Source: Rhodobacter capsulatus (lineage in GTDB: Bacteria > Pseudomonadota > Alphaproteobacteria > Rhodobacterales > Rhodobacteraceae). Taken from it: a stretch of DNA of 64,000 bases. Shown here in pieces: positions 34,688 to 46,168 of the stretch. Each line of letters opens with the position of its first letter. The stretch's first letter is position 1. Both the position numbers and the translations under genes were made by a program. The notes below the pieces were generated by a model. That model had not been told where the DNA came from. It saw only the letters and a list, made by a program, of their open reading frames with translations, and ran no database searches. The stretch is taken from NCBI RefSeq assembly GCF_005144475.1, contig NZ_SWJZ01000008.1, forward strand, positions 124,001 through 188,000, in the 5' to 3' direction.

Positions 34688-35806
34688 ATGAAGATCAGCA
34701 TCGAACGCGCCGCCCTGCTCAAGGCGGTGTCTCAGGCCCAGTCCGTTGTCGAGCGGCGCAACACCATTCCGATCCTGGCGAACGTGCTGATCGAGGCCGA
34801 GGGATCGACCGTGTCCTTCCGCGCCACCGATCTGGATATCGAGGTGGTGGACAAGGCGCCTGCGCAGGTCGAGCGCGCGGGCGCGACCACGGTTTCGGCG
34901 GTGATGCTGCACGAGATCGTGCGCAAGCTGCCCGACGGCTCGCTGGTGCAGCTGTCGGATGATGCGGCGGCGGGGCGGCTTTCGGTCATGGCCGGGCGCT
35001 CGAGCTTCAACCTCGCGACCTTGCCGCGCGAGGATTTCCCGGTGATGGCCTCGTCGGAATATGCCGCGAATTTCGCCGCCAAGGCGGGCGTGCTGAAGCG
35101 GCTCTTCGACAAGTCGAAATTCGCGATCTCGACCGAGGAGACGCGCTATTATCTGAACGGCGTCTACATGCATGTGGCGACCGGCGAAGACGGCCCGGCG
35201 CTGCGCTGCGTCGCGACCGACGGGCACCGGCTGGCGCGGATCGATGCCGCCCTGCCCGAAGGGGCGGCCGGCATGCCGGGCGTGATCGTGCCGCGCAAGA
35301 CGGTGAACGAGCTGCGCAAGCTGCTGGATGATGACGAGGCGCAGATCGCGGTCTCGGTTTCGGAAACCAAGGTGCGCTTTGCGACGCCGGAAATCACCCT
35401 GACTTCGAAGGTGATCGACGGCACTTTCCCCGATTACACCCGCGTCATTCCGATGGGGAATTCGCGGCGTCTGGAAGTCGATGCGCAGGAATTCGCCAAG
35501 GCGGTGGACCGGGTGGCCACCGTGTCTTCGGAACGCTCGCGCGCGGTGAAGCTGAGCCTGGATGAAGACCGGCTGGTGCTCTCGGTCAACGCCCCCGATG
35601 CGGGCGCCGCCGAGGAAGAACTGGCCGTGGCCTATGCCGATGAACGGCTGGAGATCGGTTTCAACGCGAAATACCTGCTGGAGATCGCGTCTCAGGTCGA
35701 TCGCGAGAATGCGGTGTTCCTGTTCAACTCTTCGGGCGATCCGACGCTGATGCGCGAGGGCAATGACACGTCGGCGGTCTATGTCGTGATGCCGATGCGC
35801 GTGTGA
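34688..35806 (+). CDS. dnaN: DNA polymerase III beta clamp
   Basis: A 372-residue sliding clamp with three similar domains. The N-terminus MKISIERAALLKAVSQAQSV, the middle SKFAISTEETRYYLNGVYMH and the C-terminal NDTSAVYVVMPMRV are typical. It holds polymerase on DNA. I picked the ATG at 34688, with GAGGA seven bases before; an ATG two codons upstream is too close to that site. It follows dnaA as in most bacteria. Confidence 0.98.
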   Translation: MKISIERAALLKAVSQAQSVVERRNTIPILANVLIEAEGSTVSFRATDLDIEVVDKAPAQVERAGATTVSAVMLHEIVRKLPDGSLVQLSDDAAAGRLSVMAGRSSFNLATLPREDFPVMASSEYAANFAAKAGVLKRLFDKSKFAISTEETRYYLNGVYMHVATGEDGPALRCVATDGHRLARIDAALPEGAAGMPGVIVPRKTVNELRKLLDDDEAQIAVSVSETKVRFATPEITLTSKVIDGTFPDYTRVIPMGNSRRLEVDAQEFAKAVDRVATVSSERSRAVKLSLDEDRLVLSVNAPDAGAAEEELAVAYADERLEIGFNAKYLLEIASQVDRENAVFLFNSSGDPTLMREGNDTSAVYVVMPMRV

Positions 35807-35852
35807 CGCGGGCGGCAAGGGCGTATTTGGACCAAGAAGAAACGGGGCGGCG

Positions 35853-36920
35853 ATGCTGCGGGATCTGACGTTGCTGCAGTTCCGCTCGCATCGGCGTGGT
35901 ATTCTGACGGTCGATGCGCGGCCGGTGGCGCTTTACGGGCCGAACGGGGCGGGCAAGACCTCGGTTCTGGAGGCGGTGTCGCTTTTGTCCCCTGGGCGGG
36001 GGCTGCGCCGCGCCTCGGCCGAAGAACTGATCCGGCGCCAGGAACAGGTCGGCTGGAAGATCCGCGCGACGCTTTCCGAGGTCGAGATCGAGACGTCGGC
36101 CCTGCCCGGGTCGTCACGCGAGGTGCTGATCGACGGCAAGGCGGCGGCGCAGGTCGCGCTGGGGCGGTTCTTGCGCGTGCTGTGGCTGGTGCCCGCGATG
36201 GACCGGCTCTGGATCGAGGCGGCCGAGGGGCGGCGGCGGTTTCTGGACCGCATGACGCTGTCGTTTTTTCCGACCCATGCGGAAGCCGTGCTGGCCTATG
36301 AAAAGGCGATGCGCGAACGCAACCGGCTTTTGAAGGACGAGATCCGCGATGCGGCCTGGTATGGGGCGCTGGAAAGCCGGATGGCGGAAGCCGGGGCGCT
36401 GATGACGGCGCATCGGCGGCAGGCCCTGGCGCAGATTGCGACGGCGCAGCGGGGCGCGGCGACGGCCTTTCCGGCCGCCGATCTGGGTCTGACGGCCGAG
36501 GGGCCCGAGGATCTGGCAAGCGCGCTTTCCGAGGGGCGGCGCCGCGACATGGCCGCCGGGCGGACGCTCGAGGGCCCGCATCGGGTCGATCTGACGGCTG
36601 TTTATGCCGAAAAGGCGATCCCGGCCGATCAATGCTCGACTGGCGAGCAAAAGGCGCTGCTGATTTCGCTGCTGCTGGCCAATGCCCGGGCGCTGGCGGG
36701 AGAAAACACCGTGCTGCTTCTGGATGAGGTGGCGGCGCATCTGGATGCCGGGCGGCGGGCGGCGCTTTATGATGAAATCTGCGCCCTGCCCGCGCAGGTT
36801 CTGATGACCGGCACCGGGGCCGAGCTTTTCGACACGCTTGGCGACCGCGGGCGGTATTGGCAGGTGACCGAGGTGCAGGGAACCTCGGAATTGGTGGAAA
36901 GCCCCCCGCAAAACCGCTGA
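35853..36920 (+). CDS. recF: DNA replication and repair protein RecF
   Basis: A 355-residue SMC-like ATPase that helps load RecA at gaps. Walker A is GPNGAGKTS (29-37), the ABC-type signature STGEQKALLISL, and Walker B VLLLDEVAAHLD. The sequence QFRSHRRGILTV at the start is family-like. It lies between dnaN and gyrB. Confidence 0.95.
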   Translation: MLRDLTLLQFRSHRRGILTVDARPVALYGPNGAGKTSVLEAVSLLSPGRGLRRASAEELIRRQEQVGWKIRATLSEVEIETSALPGSSREVLIDGKAAAQVALGRFLRVLWLVPAMDRLWIEAAEGRRRFLDRMTLSFFPTHAEAVLAYEKAMRERNRLLKDEIRDAAWYGALESRMAEAGALMTAHRRQALAQIATAQRGAATAFPAADLGLTAEGPEDLASALSEGRRRDMAAGRTLEGPHRVDLTAVYAEKAIPADQCSTGEQKALLISLLLANARALAGENTVLLLDEVAAHLDAGRRAALYDEICALPAQVLMTGTGAELFDTLGDRGRYWQVTEVQGTSELVESPPQNR

Positions 36921-36936
36921 ATATTGTGCCCAAGGC

Positions 36937-36965
36937 GTGACATTCCCCGGCCGAAACTCTATAAG
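36937..36965 (+). promoter_or_regulatory. Sigma-70-type promoter of gyrB
   Basis: GTGACA (36937-36942) and TATAAG (36960-36965) are 17 bases apart, each one mismatch from consensus, and lie 29-57 bases before the gyrB ATG in the recF-gyrB gap. Confidence 0.6.
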
Positions 36966-36987
36966 TCCGCAACGATCAGCAGGATAG

Positions 36988-39444
<2,457 letters not shown>

Positions 39445-39477
39445 GGCCCGTCCGGGCCGCGACGAAAGGGGACTATC

Positions 39478-40029
39478 ATGAGCGAGAGCGACCGGATCGA
39501 CGCGGCCAGTCAGGCAGAGGCACCGGCCGACGGTCACCTGCCCGACCCCGCGGACCCGCGGCTTTTGCGCGATGCGCTCGGCCGCTTTGCCACCGGGGTG
39601 GCGCTGGTCACCGCCCGGGATATCGATGATGGCAGCCCGATCGCCATCGTCGTCAATTCCTTTGCCTCGGTCTCGCTCGATCCGCCACTGGTGCTGTGGT
39701 CGGTGGCCTGCAGTTCGATGCGGCATCGGCATTTCACCGCGGCGCCCGCCTTTGCCATTCATGTGCTGACCGAGGCGCAGCGCGATCTGACCGCGCGATT
39801 CTCGCGCTCGGGGCCCGGCTTCGAGGGTCTGGCCCTTGCCAGCAACGGCGAGGGCGTGCCGATCCTGTCCGAAGCTCTGGCCCGATTCGACTGCGTGACC
39901 GAAGCGACGCATGCGGGCGGCGATCACACCATCATCCTTGGCCGCGTCACCCGCTTCGATTTGCGGCGCGAGGGCCAGCCCTTGTGCTTCTTCGGCGGCG
40001 CCTTTGGCGGTTTCGCCACGCGGGATTGA
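39478..40029 (+). CDS. Flavin reductase-like protein
   Basis: A 183-residue FMN-binding split-barrel protein. The flavin reductase signature LRDALGRFATGVALVTA is followed by VNSFASVSLDPPLVLWSV and the C-terminal HTIILGRV. Such proteins supply reduced FMN to two-component monooxygenases or act as general flavin reductases using NAD(P)H. No partner oxygenase is adjacent, so the role is open. It starts 33 bases after gyrB. Confidence 0.88.
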   Translation: MSESDRIDAASQAEAPADGHLPDPADPRLLRDALGRFATGVALVTARDIDDGSPIAIVVNSFASVSLDPPLVLWSVACSSMRHRHFTAAPAFAIHVLTEAQRDLTARFSRSGPGFEGLALASNGEGVPILSEALARFDCVTEATHAGGDHTIILGRVTRFDLRREGQPLCFFGGAFGGFATRD

Positions 40030-40064
40030 CCCGAACCCCCAAGGATTGCTTGCGATTTTATCCG

Positions 40065-40079
40065 TTAAGCCGGCTTTAA
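40065..40079 (+). promoter_or_regulatory. CtrA-type box upstream of motB
   Basis: TTAA-GCCGGCT-TTAA is a perfect match to the alphaproteobacterial CtrA site TTAA-N7-TTAA, 46 bases before the motB ATG. It suggests activation of the motB block by phosphorylated CtrA, which controls motility in Rhodobacter. Confidence 0.65.
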
Positions 40080-40125
40080 GCGGCACCTGCTATCTCTGGT
40101 TCCGGGTGAAATAGAGGTGGTGGGA

Positions 40126-40977
40126 ATGGGCGCACACGATGGTGTCGCACCAGTCATCATCAAGCGCAAGAAGGTCGTCGGGGGCGGCGGGCACCACGGT
40201 GGGGCGTGGAAAGTTGCCTATGCCGACTTCGTCACTGCCATGATGGCCTTCTTTCTGCTGATGTGGCTGCTGAACGCGACAACAGAAAAGCAACGCAAGG
40301 GAATCGCGGATTACTTCAACCCGACGATTCCGATCAACCGGATCTCGGGCGGCGGCGAAGGCGCCTTTGGCGGCGATTCCGTGTTTTCCGAAGATCAGGT
40401 GGCACAGAATGGCACCGGGGCTTCGGGGCAATCGCCGACCGAGGAACGGCAGGCCCGCGGCGACAGCGGGGCCGCCAAGCAGGAGCAGAAGCAAGATCAG
40501 GCCGAGTTCGACCGCATGGCCAAGGAAATCGAAAAGGCGCTGTCGGCAACCTCCGGCGAATCGATGGTCAGCGAGCAGCTCGCCCGTCACATCGTGACGA
40601 AGGTGACCGACGAGGGATTGATCGTCGAATTCTTCGATCTGGAGGACGAGCCGCTTTTCGTGCCCGATAGTTCCGAGCCGGAACCGATTCTGGGCGAAAT
40701 CGCCGGTATGCTGACGCGGGTCTTCGGCCTGACGAAGAACAATGTCGCGATCAACGGTCACACCCGGTCCTATCCTTCGATGCTGCGCACCAATCCGGTC
40801 TGGGATCTGTCCTCGGAGCGCGCGCAAAGGATGAGAATCCTTATGGAAACCGCGGGATTCGATGCTGCGCGGCTGCAACGGGTCTCGGGGTTTGCCGATC
40901 GCAAGCCGGCCGTCGAAACGCGGATGTCGGTGCGCAACAACCGGCTTGAACTGATCTTGTTGCGCAACGGGCGCTGA
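40126..40977 (+). CDS. motB: Flagellar motor stator protein MotB
   Basis: A 283-residue stator subunit. A basic N-terminus with KRKK and a Gly/His stretch precedes one membrane helix (about 35-51) whose proton-binding Asp is D34 in VAYADFVTAMMAFFLLMWLL. The C-terminal OmpA-like peptidoglycan-binding domain includes INGHTRS and LSSERAQRMRILMETAG. Charged, Gln-rich linker in between. The partner motA is not in the window. GAGGTGG lies about eight bases before this ATG. Confidence 0.93.
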   Translation: MGAHDGVAPVIIKRKKVVGGGGHHGGAWKVAYADFVTAMMAFFLLMWLLNATTEKQRKGIADYFNPTIPINRISGGGEGAFGGDSVFSEDQVAQNGTGASGQSPTEERQARGDSGAAKQEQKQDQAEFDRMAKEIEKALSATSGESMVSEQLARHIVTKVTDEGLIVEFFDLEDEPLFVPDSSEPEPILGEIAGMLTRVFGLTKNNVAINGHTRSYPSMLRTNPVWDLSSERAQRMRILMETAGFDAARLQRVSGFADRKPAVETRMSVRNNRLELILLRNGR

Positions 40978-41012
40978 GCCGTGCGAAGAAGAAATCGGAC
41001 GTATTTTACGCG

Positions 41013-41028
41013 TTAGGCCGATCTTAAC
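41013..41028 (+). promoter_or_regulatory. CtrA-type box upstream of flgE
   Basis: TTAG-GCCGATC-TTAAC matches the CtrA consensus in seven of eight key bases and resembles the motB box in its core (CGTTA.GCCG). It lies 57 bases before the flgE ATG. Confidence 0.55.
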
Positions 41029-41084
41029 GGCGATTGCGGCAAGGTGGCTTCAATCAAGGGACGCAGCAGCAGAAAGGCGCTTAC

Positions 41085-42443
41085 ATGTCCATTTCTTCTT
41101 CGCTCAACGCGGGTGTGGCAGGCCTTGCAGCCAACGCGACGCGCTTGGCAACGATTTCCGACAACATCGCCAACTCGGGCACTTACGGCTACAAGCGGGC
41201 GACGGCGGATTTCGAAAGCATGGTGCTGACCCAGGCGCGCAGCTCCGGTACCTATTCGGCCGGGGGCGTGCGCGCCTCCTCGGGGCGCCTGATCGACCAG
41301 CGCGGCTCGCTGATCGGCACATCGAATGCGATGGACATCGCGATTTCCGGTCGCGGCTTCCTGCCCGTCGCCAACACCTCTGCCCTGGCGAACGGGCTGG
41401 GCGACCAACCGCTGACGATGACCTCGACCGGGTCGTTCCACACCGACAAGGATGGCGTGCTGCGCACCGACTCGGGCCTGGTCCTGCTCGGCTGGGCGGC
41501 GCTGGCCGACGGCACGATCCCGGTCAATGCGCGCGACACCGTGTCAGGGCTGACCCCGGTGGTGATCAACGCCAACCAGACCGCGGGCGATCCGACGACG
41601 ACGATGAACTGGGGCATCAACCTGCCCGCAAGCGAAACCGCGGACGATGCGGGCGGCGAAACGCTGACCTCCTCGATCGAATATTTCGGCAACCTCGGCA
41701 ACTCGAACACGCTGGAGGTCTCCTTCACGCCGACGATCCCGGCGGCGGGCGATCCGAACTCGAACCAGTGGACGATGACGATCCGCGATTCGGCGACCAC
41801 CACCGATCCTTATGGCCTCGGGGTCGGCGTCGTCGGGCAATATACGCTCGACTTCGACAACACCGGCACGAATGGCGGCACGCTGAGCAACGTCACCACG
41901 ATCCAGGGCCCGGCCTGGGATTCGACCGAGGGGACGCTGAACTTCACCGATGCCTCGGGCTTCGCGCTGGCCGACGGGCTGCAGGACATCACCATCACCA
42001 TCGGCAAACAGGGTGACACCAACGGTCTGACCCAGCTCGCCACGGATTTCGCGCCCACCTCGATCAACAAGGACGGTTCGCCGGTGGGGAACCTGACCTC
42101 GGTCGAGATCGACGAGAACGGCTTCATCAAGGCGACGTACGACACCGGCTTCATCCGCACCGTCTATCAGGTGCCGCTGGTCGACGTGTCGAACATCAAC
42201 GGCCTGAACGCGCTGGACAACCAGACCTTCCAGGTCTCGTCCACCTCGGGGTCGTTCTATCTCTGGGACGCCGGTGACGGCCCGACCGGCGCGATCGAGG
42301 GCTATGCCCGCGAAGGCTCGGCGGTCGATGTGGCGCAGGAACTGACCAACCTGATCCAGACCCAACGGGCATATTCGTCGAACGCGAAGGTGATCCAGAC
42401 CGTCGACGAGATGCTGCAGGAGACGACGAACATCAAGCGCTGA
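41085..42443 (+). CDS. flgE: Flagellar hook protein FlgE
   Basis: A 452-residue hook subunit. N-terminal axial motif LATISDNIANSGTYGYKRATADF; hook D1 segment ISGRGFLPV; C-terminus ELTNLIQTQRAYSSNAKVIQ with DEMLQETTNIKR, all typical. The middle domain (about 150-330) is Thr/Asn/Gly-rich and variable. I took MSISSSLN as start; a 17-residue upstream extension overlaps the promoter region. It leads flgE-K-L-I. Confidence 0.95.
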   Translation: MSISSSLNAGVAGLAANATRLATISDNIANSGTYGYKRATADFESMVLTQARSSGTYSAGGVRASSGRLIDQRGSLIGTSNAMDIAISGRGFLPVANTSALANGLGDQPLTMTSTGSFHTDKDGVLRTDSGLVLLGWAALADGTIPVNARDTVSGLTPVVINANQTAGDPTTTMNWGINLPASETADDAGGETLTSSIEYFGNLGNSNTLEVSFTPTIPAAGDPNSNQWTMTIRDSATTTDPYGLGVGVVGQYTLDFDNTGTNGGTLSNVTTIQGPAWDSTEGTLNFTDASGFALADGLQDITITIGKQGDTNGLTQLATDFAPTSINKDGSPVGNLTSVEIDENGFIKATYDTGFIRTVYQVPLVDVSNINGLNALDNQTFQVSSTSGSFYLWDAGDGPTGAIEGYAREGSAVDVAQELTNLIQTQRAYSSNAKVIQTVDEMLQETTNIKR

Positions 42444-42474
42444 GCCTGATGTCCCCTTCAGGAGGAGATGACCC

Positions 42475-43929
42475 ATGAGCATCGCAAGTGCCTTCACTTT
42501 TGCCCTTTCGGGGCTGACGGCATCATCCCGGATGGCCGAGGTCGTCTCTTCCAACATCGCCAACGCGATGACGGACGGCTACGCGCGCCGGGAGCTTTCC
42601 ATCGCGTCGCAAACGCTGGGCGGCACCGGCGGCGGTGTCCGCATCCTCGGCGTCAACCGGATCGTGAACCAGGTGGTGCAGCAGGATCTGATGCTCGCCG
42701 ATTCGGCCGCCGCAAACACCACCGCCAAGGCGGATTTCTACAGCCGTCTCGAAGCCAAGATCGGTGATCCCGAGACGGCCGGGTCGCTGTCGGCCACGAT
42801 GTCGGACTTCGAAAGCGCCCTGCTCACCGCGGCCAGCATGCCCGACAGCACGGCACGGCTGACCTCGGCGGTCAAGGCGGCTTCGACGGTGGCCGACAAG
42901 CTGAACAGCGTTTCCGACGACCTTCAGGCCGCGCGTCTGACGGCCGACAAGTCGATTGCCAAGCAGGTCCGGACGCTGAACGAAACACTGGTGCAACTGC
43001 AAGAGATGAACCGGACGATCACGACGCAGATTTCCATCGGCAATGATGCGGCCGGTCTGATGGACGAACGTCAGTCACTGGTGAACCAGATCTCCGAGAT
43101 CGTCCCGATCCGGGTCGTGCAGCGCGACAACAACCAGATCGCGCTTTTCACCACCGGCGGCGCCATCCTGCTTGATGGCTCGGCCGCCACGATCGGTTTC
43201 GAGGGCGCGGGGGCGATGGCCCCGCATCTGACGCTCGACTCGGGGGCGCTTTCGGGGCTCACCATCAACGGCTATCCGGCGTCGACCAAGGACGACGGCC
43301 CGCTGGGCGGCGGCACGCTCGGCGCCGCTTTCGCCGTGCGCGACGAGCTGGCGCCCGAGGCGCAGAGCCAGCTGGACGCCTTTGCCCGCGATCTGATGAC
43401 CCGGTTCGAGGATCCGGGCGTCGATACCACCCTCTCGGCGGGCGATCCCGGTCTGTTCACCGATGCGGGCAGCGCCTTCGACGCCAGCACCGAAGTCGGG
43501 CTGGCCGGGCGGCTGCAGCTGAATGCGATCGTCGATCCCGAGCAGGGCGGATCCTCCTGGCATCTGCGGGACGGGCTGATGGCCGGCGCCCCCGGGGCGG
43601 TCAGCGACGGGACGATCCTGAACGCGCTCTCCGCGGCGCTGACCCGCGAATCCGCACCGGCTTCGGGGAATTACGGCTCTGCCCTGCGCAGCTCCTCGGG
43701 CCTTGCTGCGGAACTGCTGTCTTTCGCCGCTTCGGGGCGGCAATCGGCCGAGCTGACCCAGGGCTATGCCACCGCCCGTCAGCAGACCTTGACCGAGATG
43801 TCGCTCGCCGACGGGGTGGACACCGACTACGAGATGCAGACCCTTCTTGTCGTCGAAAAAGCCTATGCCGCCAATGCGAAGGTCGTTCAGACCATCGATG
43901 CCATGCTGCAGGAACTTCTGGATATCTGA
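42475..43929 (+). CDS. flgK: Hook-filament junction protein FlgK (HAP1)
   Basis: A 484-residue junction protein between hook and filament. The N-terminal segment EVVSSNIANAMTDGYARREL and the C-terminal DTDYEMQTLLVVEKAYAANA with VVQTIDAMLQELLDI match FlgK. The mid part has QMLDERQSLVNQISEIV-like sequence (LMDERQSLVNQISEIVPI). AGGAGGAG precedes the ATG. Exported by the type III system with FlgN as chaperone. Confidence 0.94.
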   Translation: MSIASAFTFALSGLTASSRMAEVVSSNIANAMTDGYARRELSIASQTLGGTGGGVRILGVNRIVNQVVQQDLMLADSAAANTTAKADFYSRLEAKIGDPETAGSLSATMSDFESALLTAASMPDSTARLTSAVKAASTVADKLNSVSDDLQAARLTADKSIAKQVRTLNETLVQLQEMNRTITTQISIGNDAAGLMDERQSLVNQISEIVPIRVVQRDNNQIALFTTGGAILLDGSAATIGFEGAGAMAPHLTLDSGALSGLTINGYPASTKDDGPLGGGTLGAAFAVRDELAPEAQSQLDAFARDLMTRFEDPGVDTTLSAGDPGLFTDAGSAFDASTEVGLAGRLQLNAIVDPEQGGSSWHLRDGLMAGAPGAVSDGTILNALSAALTRESAPASGNYGSALRSSSGLAAELLSFAASGRQSAELTQGYATARQQTLTEMSLADGVDTDYEMQTLLVVEKAYAANAKVVQTIDAMLQELLDI

Positions 43930-43930
43930 C

Positions 43931-44944
43931 ATGAAATACATCTCCGTCGGTGACATGTCGCAGACCTATCTGATGCGTCGTCACAATGTGCAGCTGAAGA
44001 CGACGATGTCGCGGCTCTCGGAAGAGGTCGTCACCGGCATCAGTCAGGATCTGGGCACCAAGGTCGGCGGTGATTTCACCGCTCTGGCCGCCATCGACCG
44101 GTCGATGACGCGGGGTGCCGCCTACAAGCAGGTGGCGGCGGAAACCGACCTTCTCGCCGGCACGCAGCAGGATGCGCTTGAGACCATCCAGAGCCATGCC
44201 CAGGCGATCGGCTCGACGCTCATCTCGGCTTCTTTCGCCTCTTCGTACAACATGATCGAATCCGGGGCGCAGAATACCGAGGAACGGTTCGAAGCGGTGA
44301 TCGACGCGCTCAACGTCAATGTCGCCGGGCGCTACGCCTTTTCGGGAACGACCACCGACACGAAACCGGTGGCGTCGGCCGATACGATCATCAGCGGCAT
44401 CGAGGCGATGGTCAGCGGCATGACGGTCGCGGCCGATATCATCGCCGCCGTCGATGACTGGTTCGATGCTGCCGCGGGCGGGGGCGGGTTCCTGGATCAG
44501 GGCTATCTTGGCAGCGCAAACAGCCTGTCGCCGGTGCGGCTCTCGGAAACCGACACCGCGCAGGTGAGCATCACCGCGGCGGATTCCTCGATCCGCGACA
44601 TGCTGAAGGGCTTCGCCCTCGGCACCCTGATCGCCCGCGATCTGGTGCCCGAAGACCTCGAAACGCGCGCGCTGCTGATCCGCGCCGCGGGGGATCGCAT
44701 CACCTCGGCCGAAGGCGCGGTGACCACGCTGCGCGCCGACCTGGGCACGGTCGAGGCGATCATTTCGGATGCGCAGACCCGCAATTCGACGCAGGTGACC
44801 GCGCTCGAAATCGCGCGCAAGGAACTGATCGGCGTTGACGAATACGAGACGGCGACGGCCCTTGAAGCCACGCAATCGCAGCTGGAAACGCTTTACACGC
44901 TGACCTCGCGTCTGACCCAACTCTCCCTGACGGATTACCTCTGA
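43931..44944 (+). CDS. flgL: Hook-filament junction protein FlgL (HAP3)
   Basis: A 337-residue flagellin-like junction protein: helical N-terminus with TTMSRLSEEVVTGISQDLG, then a variable middle with VAGRYAFSGTTTDTKPV, and a C-terminal helix (ALEATQSQLETLYTLTSRL) that resembles flagellin D1/D0. It starts one base after the flgK stop and overlaps flgI by one base, so translation is probably coupled. Confidence 0.93.
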   Translation: MKYISVGDMSQTYLMRRHNVQLKTTMSRLSEEVVTGISQDLGTKVGGDFTALAAIDRSMTRGAAYKQVAAETDLLAGTQQDALETIQSHAQAIGSTLISASFASSYNMIESGAQNTEERFEAVIDALNVNVAGRYAFSGTTTDTKPVASADTIISGIEAMVSGMTVAADIIAAVDDWFDAAAGGGGFLDQGYLGSANSLSPVRLSETDTAQVSITAADSSIRDMLKGFALGTLIARDLVPEDLETRALLIRAAGDRITSAEGAVTTLRADLGTVEAIISDAQTRNSTQVTALEIARKELIGVDEYETATALEATQSQLETLYTLTSRLTQLSLTDYL

Positions 44945-46041
44945 TGAAACTCGTCGCCCTTGTGCTGATGCTGCTGGTGCCGTCCTTCTGCGTCGCCGCC
45001 CCGATCCGGATCAAGGATCTGGTCGAATTCGATGGCGTGCGCGGCAACGACCTTGTCGGCTACGGGCTTGTGGTCGGTCTGAACGGAACCGGCGACGGGA
45101 TCCGCAATGCGCCCTTCACCGAAGAAATCATGGCCAATATTCTCGAACGGCTCGGCGTTAACGTTACCGGCGAACAATTCCGGCCGAAGAACGTCGCCGC
45201 GGTCATGGTGACGGCCGCGCTGCCGCCCTTTGCCCGGGCGGGGGCGAAGATCGATGTCACGGTGTCGGCGATCGGCGATGCCAAGAGCCTGCTGGGCGGC
45301 ACGCTGATCATGACCCCCCTGAACGCGGCGGATGGCGAAATCTATGCGGTGGCGCAAGGCGCGGTGATCGCGGGCGGGGTCTCGGCACAGGGCGCCGCGG
45401 CCTCGGTCGTGCAAGGGGTTCCGACCTCTGGCACGATCCCCTCCGGCGCCCATGTCGAGCGCGAGATCGGCTTCGAACTCGACAGCCTCTCGGATGTGCG
45501 GCTGGCGCTGCGCACGCCCGATTTCACCACCGCGGCGCGGATTGAAAAGGCGATCAACCGCGAATTCGGGTCGCGCATCGCCGCGATGGAGGATTCGGGC
45601 ACCGTCTCCGTCAGCATCGCCAATGCCAACATGCGCTCGGCCGCGCATGTGCTGGAACGGCTCGAAAACCTGACGGTCGAACCCGAGCAGCGCGCCCGGG
45701 TCGTGGTGGATCAACGGTCCGGCACCATCGTCATGGGCGAGGATGTGCGGATTTCGCGCGTCGCGGTCAGTCAGGGGAACCTGACGCTGCGCGTGCAGGA
45801 AGCGCCGATCGCCGTGCAACCGAACCCCTTCGCCCGCGGCGAGACCGTCGTCGTGCCGCGAACCGAGGCGTCGATCGAGGAAGGCGCGGGACTCAAGATG
45901 GCCGAAGTGGGCGAAACCAGTTCGCTGTCCGACGTCGTGGCCGGGCTCAATGCACTGGGTGTCAGCCCGCGCGACATGATCGACATCCTGAAAAGCATCA
46001 ATGCGGCCGGGGCTCTGCACGCGGAATTCGTGGTCAACTGA
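44944..46041 (+). CDS. flgI: Flagellar P-ring protein FlgI
   Basis: A 365-residue periplasmic protein with a signal peptide (LVALVLMLLVPSFCVAA). Mature sequence begins PIRIKDLVEFDGVRGNDLVG, then YGLVVGLNGTGDG and PKNVAAVMVTAALPPFAR, which are diagnostic. It forms the ring around the rod in peptidoglycan, with FlgA as chaperone. Last gene of the flgE-K-L-I set; a terminator follows. Confidence 0.97.
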   Translation: MKLVALVLMLLVPSFCVAAPIRIKDLVEFDGVRGNDLVGYGLVVGLNGTGDGIRNAPFTEEIMANILERLGVNVTGEQFRPKNVAAVMVTAALPPFARAGAKIDVTVSAIGDAKSLLGGTLIMTPLNAADGEIYAVAQGAVIAGGVSAQGAAASVVQGVPTSGTIPSGAHVEREIGFELDSLSDVRLALRTPDFTTAARIEKAINREFGSRIAAMEDSGTVSVSIANANMRSAAHVLERLENLTVEPEQRARVVVDQRSGTIVMGEDVRISRVAVSQGNLTLRVQEAPIAVQPNPFARGETVVVPRTEASIEEGAGLKMAEVGETSSLSDVVAGLNALGVSPRDMIDILKSINAAGALHAEFVVN

Positions 46042-46065
46042 ACCGCTTTCCCCCTCTCCCGTCCT

Positions 46066-46093
46066 GGACGCGCCGGTTGCGGCGCGTCCTTTT
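46066..46093 (+). terminator. Rho-independent terminator after flgI
   Basis: A perfect 9-bp stem GGACGCGCC/GGCGCGTCC (46066-46074 with 46081-46089), six-base loop and four T. It closes the flgE-flgI transcript before the TetR gene. Confidence 0.8.
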
Positions 46094-46133
46094 GCATGAC
46101 GGATCCTTTCCGCGCCTTGCCACGGTTTCGCGA

Positions 46134-46158
46134 TTGACCTTTCAAACGTTTGTTTGAA
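46134..46158 (+). promoter_or_regulatory. Promoter and palindromic operator of the TetR-exporter operon
   Basis: TTCAAAC-GTTT-GTTTGAA (46141-46158) is a perfect 7-base inverted repeat two bases after a good -35 (TTGACC, 46134-46139) and ten bases before the regulator ATG. A site between -35 and -10 fits autorepression by the TetR protein encoded next to it. Confidence 0.65.
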
Positions 46159-46168
46159 TTCTGGCGCC

